Positions 1-6,515 are shown, counted from the first letter of the stretch. The stretch: DNA of 6,573 nucleotides from Bacillota bacterium (GCA_021797415.1 JAJZZT010000332.1:1-6573), one strand, 5' to 3'. The notes: a model not told the origin generated them from the sequence alone. A program made the numbers and translations.

Positions 1-2
1 CG

Positions 3-1379
3 TCAACCCCCTTGCGAGACGGCGCTCTGCCAGGCCTTCTGGACCGCCGCCAGCCCTTTGGCGGCCGATTCTTTGCCGAGCCACACCGGGGCCATCAACT
101 GGGTGAATGGATTGTAGAAGTTCGCGGCGTTGTTCAGCAGATTGGACGGATCCGGGTAGTCATGCTGAATTCCGCCGAGAAAGACCTGGGTGAATTGCGC
201 TTTGCTCATGGAGATGCCCGGAATGCGAAACACCTCGTTCAACCACTGGTTGAAATACTCCGTGCCGACGTGCGGCGGATTGTCTTTCGCCAGCTTGATC
301 AGTTGCTCGGCGCCGTAGCCGCGCGTCGCGAAGAGCATGAACTGAAAAGCGGTGTGCGGGTGCGCGCTGTTTTTGGCGAGATAAAACGCGTTGTCCTCCC
401 GCTGGTTGGTGTCCACCCCGGCCGGCCCGTATGGGAAAGGCGCGATCGCCCACTGGAACTTTGGCTTGGCCACGGCCGCCTGCCGGTTCAGCCAGCCTCC
501 GGCCACCTCCACGATGCCGACCCGGCCGGAGAAAAACGGATTGCCCAGCGTCGAGAGCGCGGTCAGTTGGCCCGCCGGCGGAGACACCTTCCATTTTGTC
601 GTCAGATCGGCCAGCCAGGTCATCGACTGCACCATGCCGGGACTCGTCGCGTACGTCTTGGTGAGCGGTCCCCCGCGATAGGCGGCGGTGTTCTGCGGCC
701 CGCCCGTATTGTTCAGCGGATCGGCGCCCCATTCCCAGGCGAGTGATCCGATCGATCCCGGGGAAAGGACGACGCCCCAGGTGGCCGTTTTCGGGTTGCT
801 CGTGTTGTGCGTCAGCAGCTTGGAGTCCTGCAAAAGGGCGTTCAACGTCCACTGCTTGTTCGACCAACTGCTGGGCGGGAGCGGGACGTGGTACTTGGCA
901 AACATCGTTTTGTTGTACACGAGAAATACCGGATTGCTGTTCCACGGCAGGGCGAACAGTTCTCCATTTTTCGAAAACTCCTGCCGATAGGTCGCAGGCA
1001 GATAAGACGTGCTGATCTTGGCTGCGTGAAAATAAGGGTTCAGGTTTGCGATCAAGTGGTGCGAAACCAGTGTGTACACGCCTGTGTTGCCCCAGTCGGT
1101 GAAGATATCGGGCGTCTGGCCGGCCGCGACCATGGTCAGCAGCTTCTGGCCGTACGCCGTACTGCCGGGCGTCACCACCTTGACCGTCACATGCGGATGC
1201 GCGTGTTCAAACGCCTTGGCCACCGTCGACGCGTACTGGTCGATCAGCGGATCCTCCGGGACCATCCAGGTGATCGTCTTTTGCGTCGGGCCCGCGTGCG
1301 CGCCCACTTGCCAGACCACCACACCGGCGATTACGATGACTCCCGCGACCGCCGCGGCGGTCACAGTCAACTTGTTCAT
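3..1379 (-). CDS. ABC transporter substrate-binding protein, family 1 (sugar type)
   Basis: This 458-residue protein is a family 1 extracellular solute-binding protein, the capture component of an ABC importer for sugars or oligosaccharides. Residues 1-29 form an export signal: MNK, then a hydrophobic run (about 6-23), then AHA at 27-29 as a plausible signal peptidase I site. The mature part starts like the family with KTITWMVPEDP, followed by the typical AAGQTPDIF block (85-93) and ELFALPWNSNPVFLVYNK (140-157). Length is normal for the family. ATG at 1379 is preferred over an in-frame TTG at 1445 because GAGGGGG lies 7 nt upstream of it. The stop is TGA at 3-5, so the gene is complete. It is transcribed away from the sulfatase. 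Permease genes probably follow to the left, outside the window. Oddly, there is no lipobox cysteine, and I see no cysteine in the whole protein, so it is either released or held by an uncleaved anchor. The family is confident; the substrate is unknown. Confidence 0.93.
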   Translation of the reverse strand: MNKLTVTAAAVAGVIVIAGVVVWQVGAHAGPTQKTITWMVPEDPLIDQYASTVAKAFEHAHPHVTVKVVTPGSTAYGQKLLTMVAAGQTPDIFTDWGNTGVYTLVSHHLIANLNPYFHAAKISTSYLPATYRQEFSKNGELFALPWNSNPVFLVYNKTMFAKYHVPLPPSSWSNKQWTLNALLQDSKLLTHNTSNPKTATWGVVLSPGSIGSLAWEWGADPLNNTGGPQNTAAYRGGPLTKTYATSPGMVQSMTWLADLTTKWKVSPPAGQLTALSTLGNPFFSGRVGIVEVAGGWLNRQAAVAKPKFQWAIAPFPYGPAGVDTNQREDNAFYLAKNSAHPHTAFQFMLFATRGYGAEQLIKLAKDNPPHVGTEYFNQWLNEVFRIPGISMSKAQFTQVFLGGIQHDYPDPSNLLNNAANFYNPFTQLMAPVWLGKESAAKGLAAVQKAWQSAVSQGG

Positions 1380-1386
1380 GGCCAAT

Positions 1387-1393
1387 CCCCCTC
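1387..1393 (-). promoter_or_regulatory. Ribosome binding site of the solute-binding protein gene
   Basis: Read on the minus strand this is GAGGGGG, 7 nt before the ATG at 1379. It decides that start against the longer TTG-initiated frame at 1445, which has only a weak purine stretch in front of it and would place charged residues ahead of the signal sequence. Confidence 0.75.
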
Positions 1394-1464
1394 GCAGGTG
1401 ATTTGACTCGTGCCCTGTAATCGCTTTCTTGATTCGCTCGCCCAAATCTTACTCTGAACAGGGG

Positions 1465-1483
1465 CGAATTAATGCAATTGGTT
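1465..1483. promoter_or_regulatory. Candidate operator, copy 1 of a shared two-part motif
   Basis: CGAATTAAT (1465-1473) and CAATTGGTT (1475-1483) are separated by one base. Both 9-mers occur again at 1693-1713 in the opposite order. With base 1484 included, 1466-1484 forms an imperfect palindrome of the pattern GAA-N2-AAT-N3-ATT-N2-TTC. It lies just downstream of the predicted start of the solute-binding protein transcript. Binding by the ROK regulator at 3293-4474 is an inference. Confidence 0.4.
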
Positions 1484-1506
1484 CATCATATTTATTTTGT
1501 GGACAT

Positions 1507-1535
1507 ATCATGCGGCTATTTTCGGAAAGTGTCAA
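1507..1535 (-). promoter_or_regulatory. Predicted sigma-A promoter of the solute-binding protein gene
   Basis: On the minus strand there is a perfect -35 TTGACA (1530-1535), a 17-bp spacer and the -10 CATGAT (1507-1512), which matches four of six consensus bases. Transcription would begin near 1500 and leave a leader of about 120 nt. The shared motif at 1465-1483 would then lie about 17-35 nt inside the transcript, a usual place for a repressor roadblock. Confidence 0.55.
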
Positions 1536-1608
1536 GGTGTGAGTTTTTCCAGTTCACCGCTGTTTCACTATTCCAGCCCGGTCCGTCCTCCGGAACGCTT
1601 CCTGGTGC

Positions 1609-1631
1609 GAGACTCATTCGGCCGAAGTCTC
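1609..1631. repeat. Inverted repeat upstream of the sulfatase promoter
   Basis: GAGACT (1609-1614) and AGTCTC (1626-1631) are perfect 6-bp arms. The spacer contains most of a second, central palindrome TTCGGCCGAA (1617-1626). It ends 23 bp before the -35 box of the sulfatase promoter, a position suited to an activator or second regulator site. No U-tract follows on either strand, so it is not an intrinsic terminator. Confidence 0.4.
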
Positions 1632-1654
1632 ATCCTGGAATTGTCCTGGCGCGA

Positions 1655-1684
1655 TTGACACTCCATCGGGTCTATGCCTATATT
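1655..1684 (+). promoter_or_regulatory. Predicted sigma-A promoter of the sulfatase gene
   Basis: A perfect -35 TTGACA (1655-1660) is followed by an 18-bp spacer and TATATT (1679-1684), five of six bases of the -10 consensus. This is the best promoter match I found in the window. Transcription would start near 1691, giving a leader of about 80 nt. It lies inside the longer reading frame that begins at 1472, which supports the later start at 1772. Confidence 0.65.
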
Positions 1685-1692
1685 ATTTACAT

Positions 1693-1713
1693 CAATTGGT
1701 TTGTCGAATTAAT
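1693..1713. promoter_or_regulatory. Candidate operator, copy 2 of a shared two-part motif
   Basis: CAATTGGTT (1693-1701) and CGAATTAAT (1705-1713) are separated by TGT. The same two 9-mers occur at 1465-1483 in reversed order. The site would sit at about +3 to +23 of the sulfatase transcript. Positions 1695-1713 form an imperfect palindrome, ATT at one end mirrored by AAT at the other. Two copies, one just inside each divergent transcript, suggest co-regulation by a single protein. Confidence 0.4.
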
Positions 1714-1756
1714 CGGATTGCGCCTGCGTGCCAGTCCGCTTTGTGAATCCGCTTCC

Positions 1757-1763
1757 GGGGGTG
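1757..1763 (+). promoter_or_regulatory. Ribosome binding site of the sulfatase gene
   Basis: GGGGGTG lies 8 nt before the ATG at 1772. It is G-rich rather than a full AGGAGG, but the spacing is good. It fits the homology-based start at MRILYIDIDSLRADH better than any earlier in-frame codon. Confidence 0.6.
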
Positions 1764-1771
1764 TCCACGTC

Positions 1772-3253
1772 ATGCGAATTCTGTACATCGATATTGATTC
1801 ACTGCGCGCCGACCATCTGGGGTGTTACGGCTATGAGCGAAACACCTCGCCCAACATCGACAGTCTGGCCGCGCGCGGCGTACGCTTCGCCCACAACTAC
1901 ACGTCCGACGCACCCTGCCTCCCCTCCCGTTCCGCGCTGTTTTCGGTCCGTTTCGGCATCCATAACGGCGTCGTCGGCCACGGCGGAACGGCGGGTTCAC
2001 CGTTTATTCAAGGCCCTTCGCGCGGCTTTCGCGACCGCTTCGGCATCACTTCGTGGATGTCGGCCATGCGCTCCGCTGGGTACAGGACCGCGACGGTCAG
2101 CACATTTGGCGAACGTCACAGCGCATGGCACTGGTATGCGGGTTTCAACGAAGTGATCAATCACGGGACGGGCGGCATGGAGCGCGCCGACGAGGTGTAT
2201 CCGTACGCCGAACGATGGCTGCGCCAGCATGCCGGCGAAGACAACTGGTTTTTGCATGTTAATTTTTGGGATCCGCACACACCGTACCGCACTCCGGAAG
2301 CGTACGGCAACCCGTTTGCCGCCGATCCCGCGCCATCCTGGCTCACACAGGGAATCCTCGACGCGCAGCGCAACAGCTTCGGTCCGCACAGCGCGCGGGA
2401 AGTCTCCGGTTACGGCCCGAGCAAAAACCCGGCGCGCTGGCCGCGCACCCTGGATGAAATCCGCAGCATGGAAGACTACAAGTTCTGGATTGACAACTAC
2501 GACACAGGCATTCGCTACGCGGACGATCATGTCGGGCGCATCCGGGACGTGCTGCAAGAACTGGGAATTCTGGAGGACACCCTGATCATCGTCAGCGCGG
2601 ACCACGGAGAGAATCAGGGAGAACTCAACGTTTACGGCGACCATCAGACGGCCGACCTGCCGACCTGCCGAATTCCGCTGATCATCTCCGGCCCCGGTGT
2701 GCGCGCCGGACACGTCGATGAAGCGCTTCACTACCATCTCGACTTGCCGCCGACGCTGCTCGAATGGATGGGTCGGGAGGCCCCGGCGGGATGGGACGGC
2801 CGCAGCTACGCGTCCGCGCTCACGGACGGAGAAACGTCCGGCGGACGCCCGTACGTCGTGGTCAGCCAGATGGCCTGGGCATGCCAGCGTTCCGTCCGCT
2901 TTGACCACTGGCTGTTCGTGCGCACCTACGACCCGGGTCTCAAGGATTTCCCGCCGGTCATGCTATTTGATATCGCGCAAGACCCGCACGAGACGCAAAA
3001 CGTCGCGGAGGACTATCCGGAAGTGCGCGACAAAGGCCTCGCCCTGCTGGAGGAGTGGCACGCGCGGCAGATGAGCACATCTCCCGCAGGCGTCGATCCG
3101 CTGTGGACGGTGATGCGCGAAGGCGGAGCGTTCCACGCGCGCACGCAACTCGACGCATACTGTGAACGCCTGCGCAACACCGGCCGGGGCGAACTGGCCA
3201 ATCGGCTGTATGCAGAGGAAACCGCGCGCAGATCCGCTCTCGGGAATACCTAA
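1772..3253 (+). CDS. Type I (formylglycine) sulfatase, cytosolic
   Basis: This 493-residue protein belongs to the sulfatase branch of the alkaline phosphatase superfamily, enzymes that hydrolyse sulfate esters. It opens with IDIDSLRADHLGCYGY (6-21), where D9 is a metal ligand, then NTSPNIDSLAARGVRF (24-39). DAPCLPSR (46-53) gives C49 as the residue to be oxidised to formylglycine in a CxPxR core. SADHGE (275-280) supplies D277 and H278 for the metal site, GDH at 289-291 follows, and the C-terminal sulfatase strand LFDIAQDPHE is at 398-407. Length fits bacterial family members. I start at ATG 1772, not 1472, because homology begins there, a ribosome site precedes it, and the promoter lies between the two. 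No signal peptide is visible, so it should act in the cytoplasm, probably on material brought in by the neighbouring importer. The maturation enzyme is not in the window. The substrate is unknown; a related phosphonate or phosphodiester hydrolase is a less likely alternative. Confidence 0.92.
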   Translation: MRILYIDIDSLRADHLGCYGYERNTSPNIDSLAARGVRFAHNYTSDAPCLPSRSALFSVRFGIHNGVVGHGGTAGSPFIQGPSRGFRDRFGITSWMSAMRSAGYRTATVSTFGERHSAWHWYAGFNEVINHGTGGMERADEVYPYAERWLRQHAGEDNWFLHVNFWDPHTPYRTPEAYGNPFAADPAPSWLTQGILDAQRNSFGPHSAREVSGYGPSKNPARWPRTLDEIRSMEDYKFWIDNYDTGIRYADDHVGRIRDVLQELGILEDTLIIVSADHGENQGELNVYGDHQTADLPTCRIPLIISGPGVRAGHVDEALHYHLDLPPTLLEWMGREAPAGWDGRSYASALTDGETSGGRPYVVVSQMAWACQRSVRFDHWLFVRTYDPGLKDFPPVMLFDIAQDPHETQNVAEDYPEVRDKGLALLEEWHARQMSTSPAGVDPLWTVMREGGAFHARTQLDAYCERLRNTGRGELANRLYAEETARRSALGNT

Positions 3254-3292
3254 ACCGGAGCGCGCCGCAAAGGGTCGAGGGGTCGGGTGTCC

Positions 3293-4474
3293 TCAGCGGG
3301 CAAAGCGGGTCTCCACATCCAGATCCGCCTGAAAAACCTGGCGCCAGAGCGCCAGGCTGGCCGCTCCGAGCAACCCGATATCCTCCCCCAGGGCGGACGC
3401 CGACACCTTTACGGGCCTACGGCGCGCGAGAAACGACTGCCTGTTGACCACGTCCTGCACTTCCCGGACAAGCGGTAGATCGTCAGACGCGAGCGTGCCG
3501 GCAATCACGATGTGCGGAACATAGAACATGTTGATAAACGAAGCGAGAACGGTTCCGATCCGTTCGCCCGCAATCCTCAACAGTTCCAGAACCTCCCGAT
3601 CGCCCTGGGCGGCCAGAGCCAGCAGGCGGTCGACCGACCTGATCCCCAACTCGCGCAGCAGCGCCGGTTCCGCGGCGTATTGCTCCAGACATCCTTCGTT
3701 GCCGCACCAACAGGGCAAGCCGTGAGGCAGATAGGTCATATGGCCGAATTCTCCTCCGGCAAGTCCTCCTTGATAAATTTGATCGCGAATAATCAATCCG
3801 GATCCTATCCCTTTGCCGATATATACGCACATCGAGTTCGTTTCATTGCCAAGGCGCCCGAACATTCGCTCCGCCAGGGCCATGGCGCGCACGTTGTTCT
3901 CCACGAACGTCGGCAGCGAGAAGCGTTGCACGAATTCACGCGACACCTGCAGGCCGCGCCATGCCGGATGCTGCGGCGCGCCGATCACCATGCCGTCCGC
4001 AAAATCCACCAGTCCGACGGAACCCACGCCGATCGCCGCCATGCGGCTTACCTTGCTCTCGGCGAGGGCCTGTTTCAATTCTTCAGCCGCCAATTCAATC
4101 AGCGCGCCGCCATCCAGATGATCCGGCAGGGCCGAACGCCGCTTGGCCAGCAGCTTCCCCTTCAAATCGACCAAACCGGTTTCGAGACTGTCGGAACGAA
4201 TGTGCACCGCGCCCACAATGACCGCCTCGGGCACCAGATCAAGCGCGATGAACTTTCTCCCGACTTTCACCGCACGCCCCTTCCACACGCCGATCTCCCG
4301 CACCCATCCCTCCGCAATCAGTTCAGCCGTGATCTTGGTGATGGTCGCCGGCGTCAACCGCGTCAATGTGGCCAGTTCACGGCGCGGCAAAGGTCCCCCG
4401 CGCAACAGCATGTCGAGCACAAGAGCCCGATTGACACGCTTGTTGCGAATGCTGTTCTGACCGATTCCGACCAT
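3293..4474 (-). CDS. ROK family transcriptional regulator (XylR/NagC-like)
   Basis: This 393-residue protein combines an N-terminal winged helix with a ROK sugar-binding domain, the layout of XylR, NagC and Mlc repressors that leave DNA when they bind a sugar. The helix-turn-helix covers about residues 14-60 (LPRRELATLTRLTPATITK). The ROK domain shows GKGIGSGLIIRD (220-231), GGEFGHM (240-246) and CWCGNEGCLEQY (255-266). H245, C255, C257 and C262 are the usual zinc ligands. The kinase features are degraded: VHIRSD (90-95) stands where kinases have a DxGGT phosphate loop, and ENNVRA (192-197) has Asn194 where kinases carry the catalytic Asp. I infer a regulator without kinase activity. ATG 4474 has GAGGAG (4483-4488) 8 nt upstream. 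The gene converges on the sulfatase with a 39-bp gap, making the sulfatase and binding-protein promoters its likely targets. The inducer is not known. Confidence 0.92.
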   Translation of the reverse strand: MVGIGQNSIRNKRVNRALVLDMLLRGGPLPRRELATLTRLTPATITKITAELIAEGWVREIGVWKGRAVKVGRKFIALDLVPEAVIVGAVHIRSDSLETGLVDLKGKLLAKRRSALPDHLDGGALIELAAEELKQALAESKVSRMAAIGVGSVGLVDFADGMVIGAPQHPAWRGLQVSREFVQRFSLPTFVENNVRAMALAERMFGRLGNETNSMCVYIGKGIGSGLIIRDQIYQGGLAGGEFGHMTYLPHGLPCWCGNEGCLEQYAAEPALLRELGIRSVDRLLALAAQGDREVLELLRIAGERIGTVLASFINMFYVPHIVIAGTLASDDLPLVREVQDVVNRQSFLARRRPVKVSASALGEDIGLLGAASLALWRQVFQADLDVETRFAR

Positions 4475-4512
4475 GAATCAAGCTCCTCTCTCTCACCACA
4501 GACCGCCGGCCC

Positions 4513-4528
4513 ATTTTATCATATCAAA
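4513..4528 (-). promoter_or_regulatory. AT-rich segment, possible promoter of the ROK gene
   Basis: In a GC-rich surrounding, this segment reads on the minus strand as TTTGATATGATAAAAT and contains TATGAT (4518-4523) as a possible -10. No good -35 stands 16-18 bp upstream. The 8-mer AGACCGCC (plus strand) occurs on either side at 4500-4507 and 4528-4535, which could be binding sites for autoregulation or chance. The ROK gene may instead be read through from the permease gene, 107 bp upstream. Confidence 0.25.
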
Positions 4529-4559
4529 GACCGCCACACGACACGACCGGCGTCACAAG

Positions 4560-4580
4560 CCCCCGGCTTTAACCGTGGGG
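4560..4580 (-). terminator. Hairpin just after the permease stop codon, weak terminator candidate
   Basis: On the minus strand CCCC-A-CGG pairs with CCG-GGGG across a six-base loop, seven GC pairs with one bulged A, beginning 2 nt after the TAG stop. No U-tract follows, so it is not a canonical intrinsic terminator. It could protect the 3' end or reduce read-through into the ROK gene. Confidence 0.25.
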
Positions 4581-4581
4581 T

Positions 4582-6498
4582 CTATGACGTCTTTTGCGGA
4601 TGCAGGTGGTAGGGCACGGTGGTGATCACCACGTCGCGGTTGCGCAAGAACCACGTCCGTATGAGAAACGCGCTCTGATTGTGCAACAGGTAGTGCCACC
4701 ACCTGCGGGGGACGAACTGGGCGAGAATCAGGTGCACATGATCCGGCCGTCCGCCCTCCCACGTCTCAAGCGTGCGGACAAAGCGAGCCAGTGGCTGTAT
4801 GAGCGACCGATACTCGCTGTGGAGGGTCACCAACCGGCACGGCGATCCCCACTCCGTCCAGCGCCGCTCCATATCCTGGATGGCTTTCTCGTCAAACCCG
4901 ACATAGAGCGCAATCACCTCGGTGCCCAGGCTCTGCGCGAATGAAATTGTGTGCTCGACCACGAGGTGGACACCCGATATGAGCACGACGGTCAGGACAT
5001 GGTGCGGCTTTGGCGGCGACGCCTGCGGGACGATGGCGATCTGGCGTCCGACCCGATCGTAGTACCGCCCGATCGACAGCGCCATGATGACCAGGAGCGG
5101 AAGGGCGACCAGCACGACCCACGCGCCTTGCGAAAATTTGGTCACCGCGAACACCACCGTGACCGTGGCGGTCACGGTGGCCCCCACCGCGTTGATGGAC
5201 GCCTTGACCAGCCAGTGCCGCCCGCGTATCCGCCGCCAGCGCCGCACAAGGCCGATCTGCGCGACGGTGAACGACAAAAAGACGCCGATTGCAAAAAGCG
5301 GGATCAGTGCGTTGGTCTGTGCGTCGAACCCGATGATCAGCGCAGATGCAAGCGCGGCGAGCACCATCATGCCGTTGGAATACCCGAGCCGGTCGCCGCG
5401 CAGCATGAGCGCGCGCGGCAGGAATCCGTCCGAGGCGGCGAGGGCGAGCAACTGGGGGAAACCGTTGAAGGTGGAATTTGCGGCGATGATGAGAACGAGA
5501 AACGTGGTCCACGTGATGGTCTGGTACATCGCGCCATGGCCAAAGTAGACGCCGGCCAACTGCGACAGCATGGTGTTGTGCGGATTGACCGCGATGCCCT
5601 GCACGTACAGTTGATAGCCGAAACCGATCAATGTCACTCCGGTGACGGCGGTCATCGCGATGTACGCTTTAATGGCGCTTTTTTGCCGCGGTTCCCGAAA
5701 GATCGGCACTGAGTTCGAGATTGTTTCAATACCCGTGAGCGACGAACAGGCGGAACTGAACGCCTTAAGCATGATGAGCGTGGTGAGCCCTCTGGGAAAT
5801 ACGCCAAATGCGGGTGTGCTTGGCTGCACGAAGCCATGCGTCACATCGTGACCAAAGCCAAAGCCAATCAGGATGAGCATGCTGAGCATGAACGCAAAGG
5901 TGGGCCAGGCAAAGACGGTGGCCGACTCGGAAACGCCACGCAGATTCACAAGCAGGATCACGATCACGCACAGCAAAGACAGGACCACCGCGTACGGGGC
6001 GATCGCCGGATAGGCCGACGCGATCGCCTGGATGCCGGCCGAAACGGACACCGCCACGGTCAGAACATAATCAATCAAAAGGGCGCTGGCGGCGACAAGC
6101 GAAACCCACGGCCGGCGAAAATTGTCGCGCGCGATGCTGTATCCCCCGCCGCCGTTCGGATAGGCAAGAACCCCCATAATATACGAAGTCACAATGACGC
6201 AAAGCAGCAGCACGGTCGAAAACACGACAGGCAGGATGAACCACTGCGCCGACGGCCCGAGAAAGGCGATTTCGGTCGCGCCTGCCTCCGGTCCGTACGC
6301 CACGGAAGAGTAGAGGTCCGCCGACAGAATGGGAAGCGCGATCAGCCAGAACAGCTTGTTGTGCGACGCCTGCAACTCCCTTGTGCGCATAGGCCTGCCG
6401 ACGATCACCCGTTTGACGGACCGGTAGTTCGAAAGCGCGAACAGCAGAGCGATCACGACCAAGCTGAGCCAGATGGGCTTGTTCCACAACAGTGGCAT
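4582..6498 (-). CDS. kimA: KimA-like potassium/APC-superfamily permease
   Basis: This 638-residue membrane protein resembles Bacillus subtilis KimA (formerly YdaO), a proton-coupled potassium importer, along nearly its full length. Residues that I recall as the KimA ion and proton site are kept: LSADLYSSVAYG (58-69, with D61 and Y68), IDYVLTVAVS (142-151, with D143, Y144, T147 and S151), and LTGIE (254-258, with T255 and E258). About a dozen membrane segments precede a cytosolic C-terminal domain of roughly 150 residues containing LVTLHSEYRSL and the very characteristic LLHNQSAFLIR. In KimA the C-terminal part binds the inhibitor c-di-AMP. An additional hydrophobic segment (9-22) lies ahead of the region that matches the KimA N-terminus, making it some 25 residues longer. 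ATG 6498 is chosen over GTG 6510 because GGGAGGTG, which contains that GTG, is an ideal ribosome site 9 nt upstream. The ROK gene follows after 107 bp. An amino acid permease role is the main alternative. Confidence 0.85.
   Translation of the reverse strand: MPLLWNKPIWLSLVVIALLFALSNYRSVKRVIVGRPMRTRELQASHNKLFWLIALPILSADLYSSVAYGPEAGATEIAFLGPSAQWFILPVVFSTVLLLCVIVTSYIMGVLAYPNGGGGYSIARDNFRRPWVSLVAASALLIDYVLTVAVSVSAGIQAIASAYPAIAPYAVVLSLLCVIVILLVNLRGVSESATVFAWPTFAFMLSMLILIGFGFGHDVTHGFVQPSTPAFGVFPRGLTTLIMLKAFSSACSSLTGIETISNSVPIFREPRQKSAIKAYIAMTAVTGVTLIGFGYQLYVQGIAVNPHNTMLSQLAGVYFGHGAMYQTITWTTFLVLIIAANSTFNGFPQLLALAASDGFLPRALMLRGDRLGYSNGMMVLAALASALIIGFDAQTNALIPLFAIGVFLSFTVAQIGLVRRWRRIRGRHWLVKASINAVGATVTATVTVVFAVTKFSQGAWVVLVALPLLVIMALSIGRYYDRVGRQIAIVPQASPPKPHHVLTVVLISGVHLVVEHTISFAQSLGTEVIALYVGFDEKAIQDMERRWTEWGSPCRLVTLHSEYRSLIQPLARFVRTLETWEGGRPDHVHLILAQFVPRRWWHYLLHNQSAFLIRTWFLRNRDVVITTVPYHLHPQKTS
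5154..5180. repeat. Perfect inverted repeat inside the KimA-like coding region
   Basis: CCACCGTGACC (5154-5164) and GGTCACGGTGG (5170-5180) are perfect 11-bp arms around a 5-bp spacer. They encode a Thr/Val/Ala-rich membrane stretch (ATVTATVTVV), so repeated Thr and Val codons may explain the symmetry. The mRNA could still form a stable GC-rich hairpin here. Confidence 0.45.
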
Positions 6499-6507
6499 TC
6501 CTTCCCG

Positions 6508-6515
6508 CACCTCCC
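6508..6515 (-). promoter_or_regulatory. Ribosome binding site of the KimA-like gene
   Basis: GGGAGGTG on the minus strand lies 9 nt before ATG 6498. The GTG at its end could be read as an earlier in-frame start (6510), but it would then have no ribosome site of its own, so the ATG is preferred. Confidence 0.75.

Larger units (their letters stand above)
1380..1771. other. Divergent intergenic control region, 392 bp
   Basis: This stretch separates the two divergent starts (solute-binding protein at 1379, sulfatase at 1772). I see no gene in it. It holds one promoter for each direction, a pair of 9-mers found near both predicted transcription starts, and an inverted repeat at 1609-1631. An open frame runs from ATG 1472 into the sulfatase, but it crosses the best promoter and its translation resembles no sulfatase N-terminus, so I treat it as non-coding. 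AT content is locally higher (around 1466-1500 and 1679-1715) than in the flanking genes. Confidence 0.8.

Noticed and set aside
12..746. Plus-strand open frame of 244 codons opposite the solute-binding protein
   Set aside because: It is antisense to a complete family 1 binding protein and has a low-complexity, Arg-rich translation without recognisable domains.
1413..1463. Inverted 6-mers CCCTGT (1413-1418) and ACAGGG (1458-1463) in the leader of the binding-protein gene
   Set aside because: The arms are only 6 bp and 39 bp apart, with no convincing inner structure; this is expected by chance.
1474..1487. Possible catabolite-response (cre) site at TGCAATTGGTTCAT
   Set aside because: The central CG is absent and the right half is one base short of the consensus spacing, so several conserved positions fail.
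1472..1771. In-frame 100-residue N-terminal extension of the sulfatase from ATG 1472
   Set aside because: The sulfatase fold begins at residue 101 of that frame, the extension resembles no signal peptide or domain, and it spans the best promoter and the inverted repeat. A ribosome site precedes ATG 1772.
3254..3292. Bidirectional terminator between the convergent sulfatase and ROK genes
   Set aside because: The 39-bp gap has short GGGTCG direct repeats but no stem with a U-tract on either strand.
3512..4612. Long plus-strand open frame of 366 codons opposite the ROK gene
   Set aside because: It is fully antisense to a clearly recognisable ROK protein; its translation is rich in Arg, Gln and His with no known motif. 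It is a codon-bias shadow in GC-rich DNA.
6508..6510. GTG start for the KimA-like protein
   Set aside because: The GTG is part of the GGGAGGTG ribosome site that is ideally spaced for ATG 6498 and has no separate ribosome site of its own.
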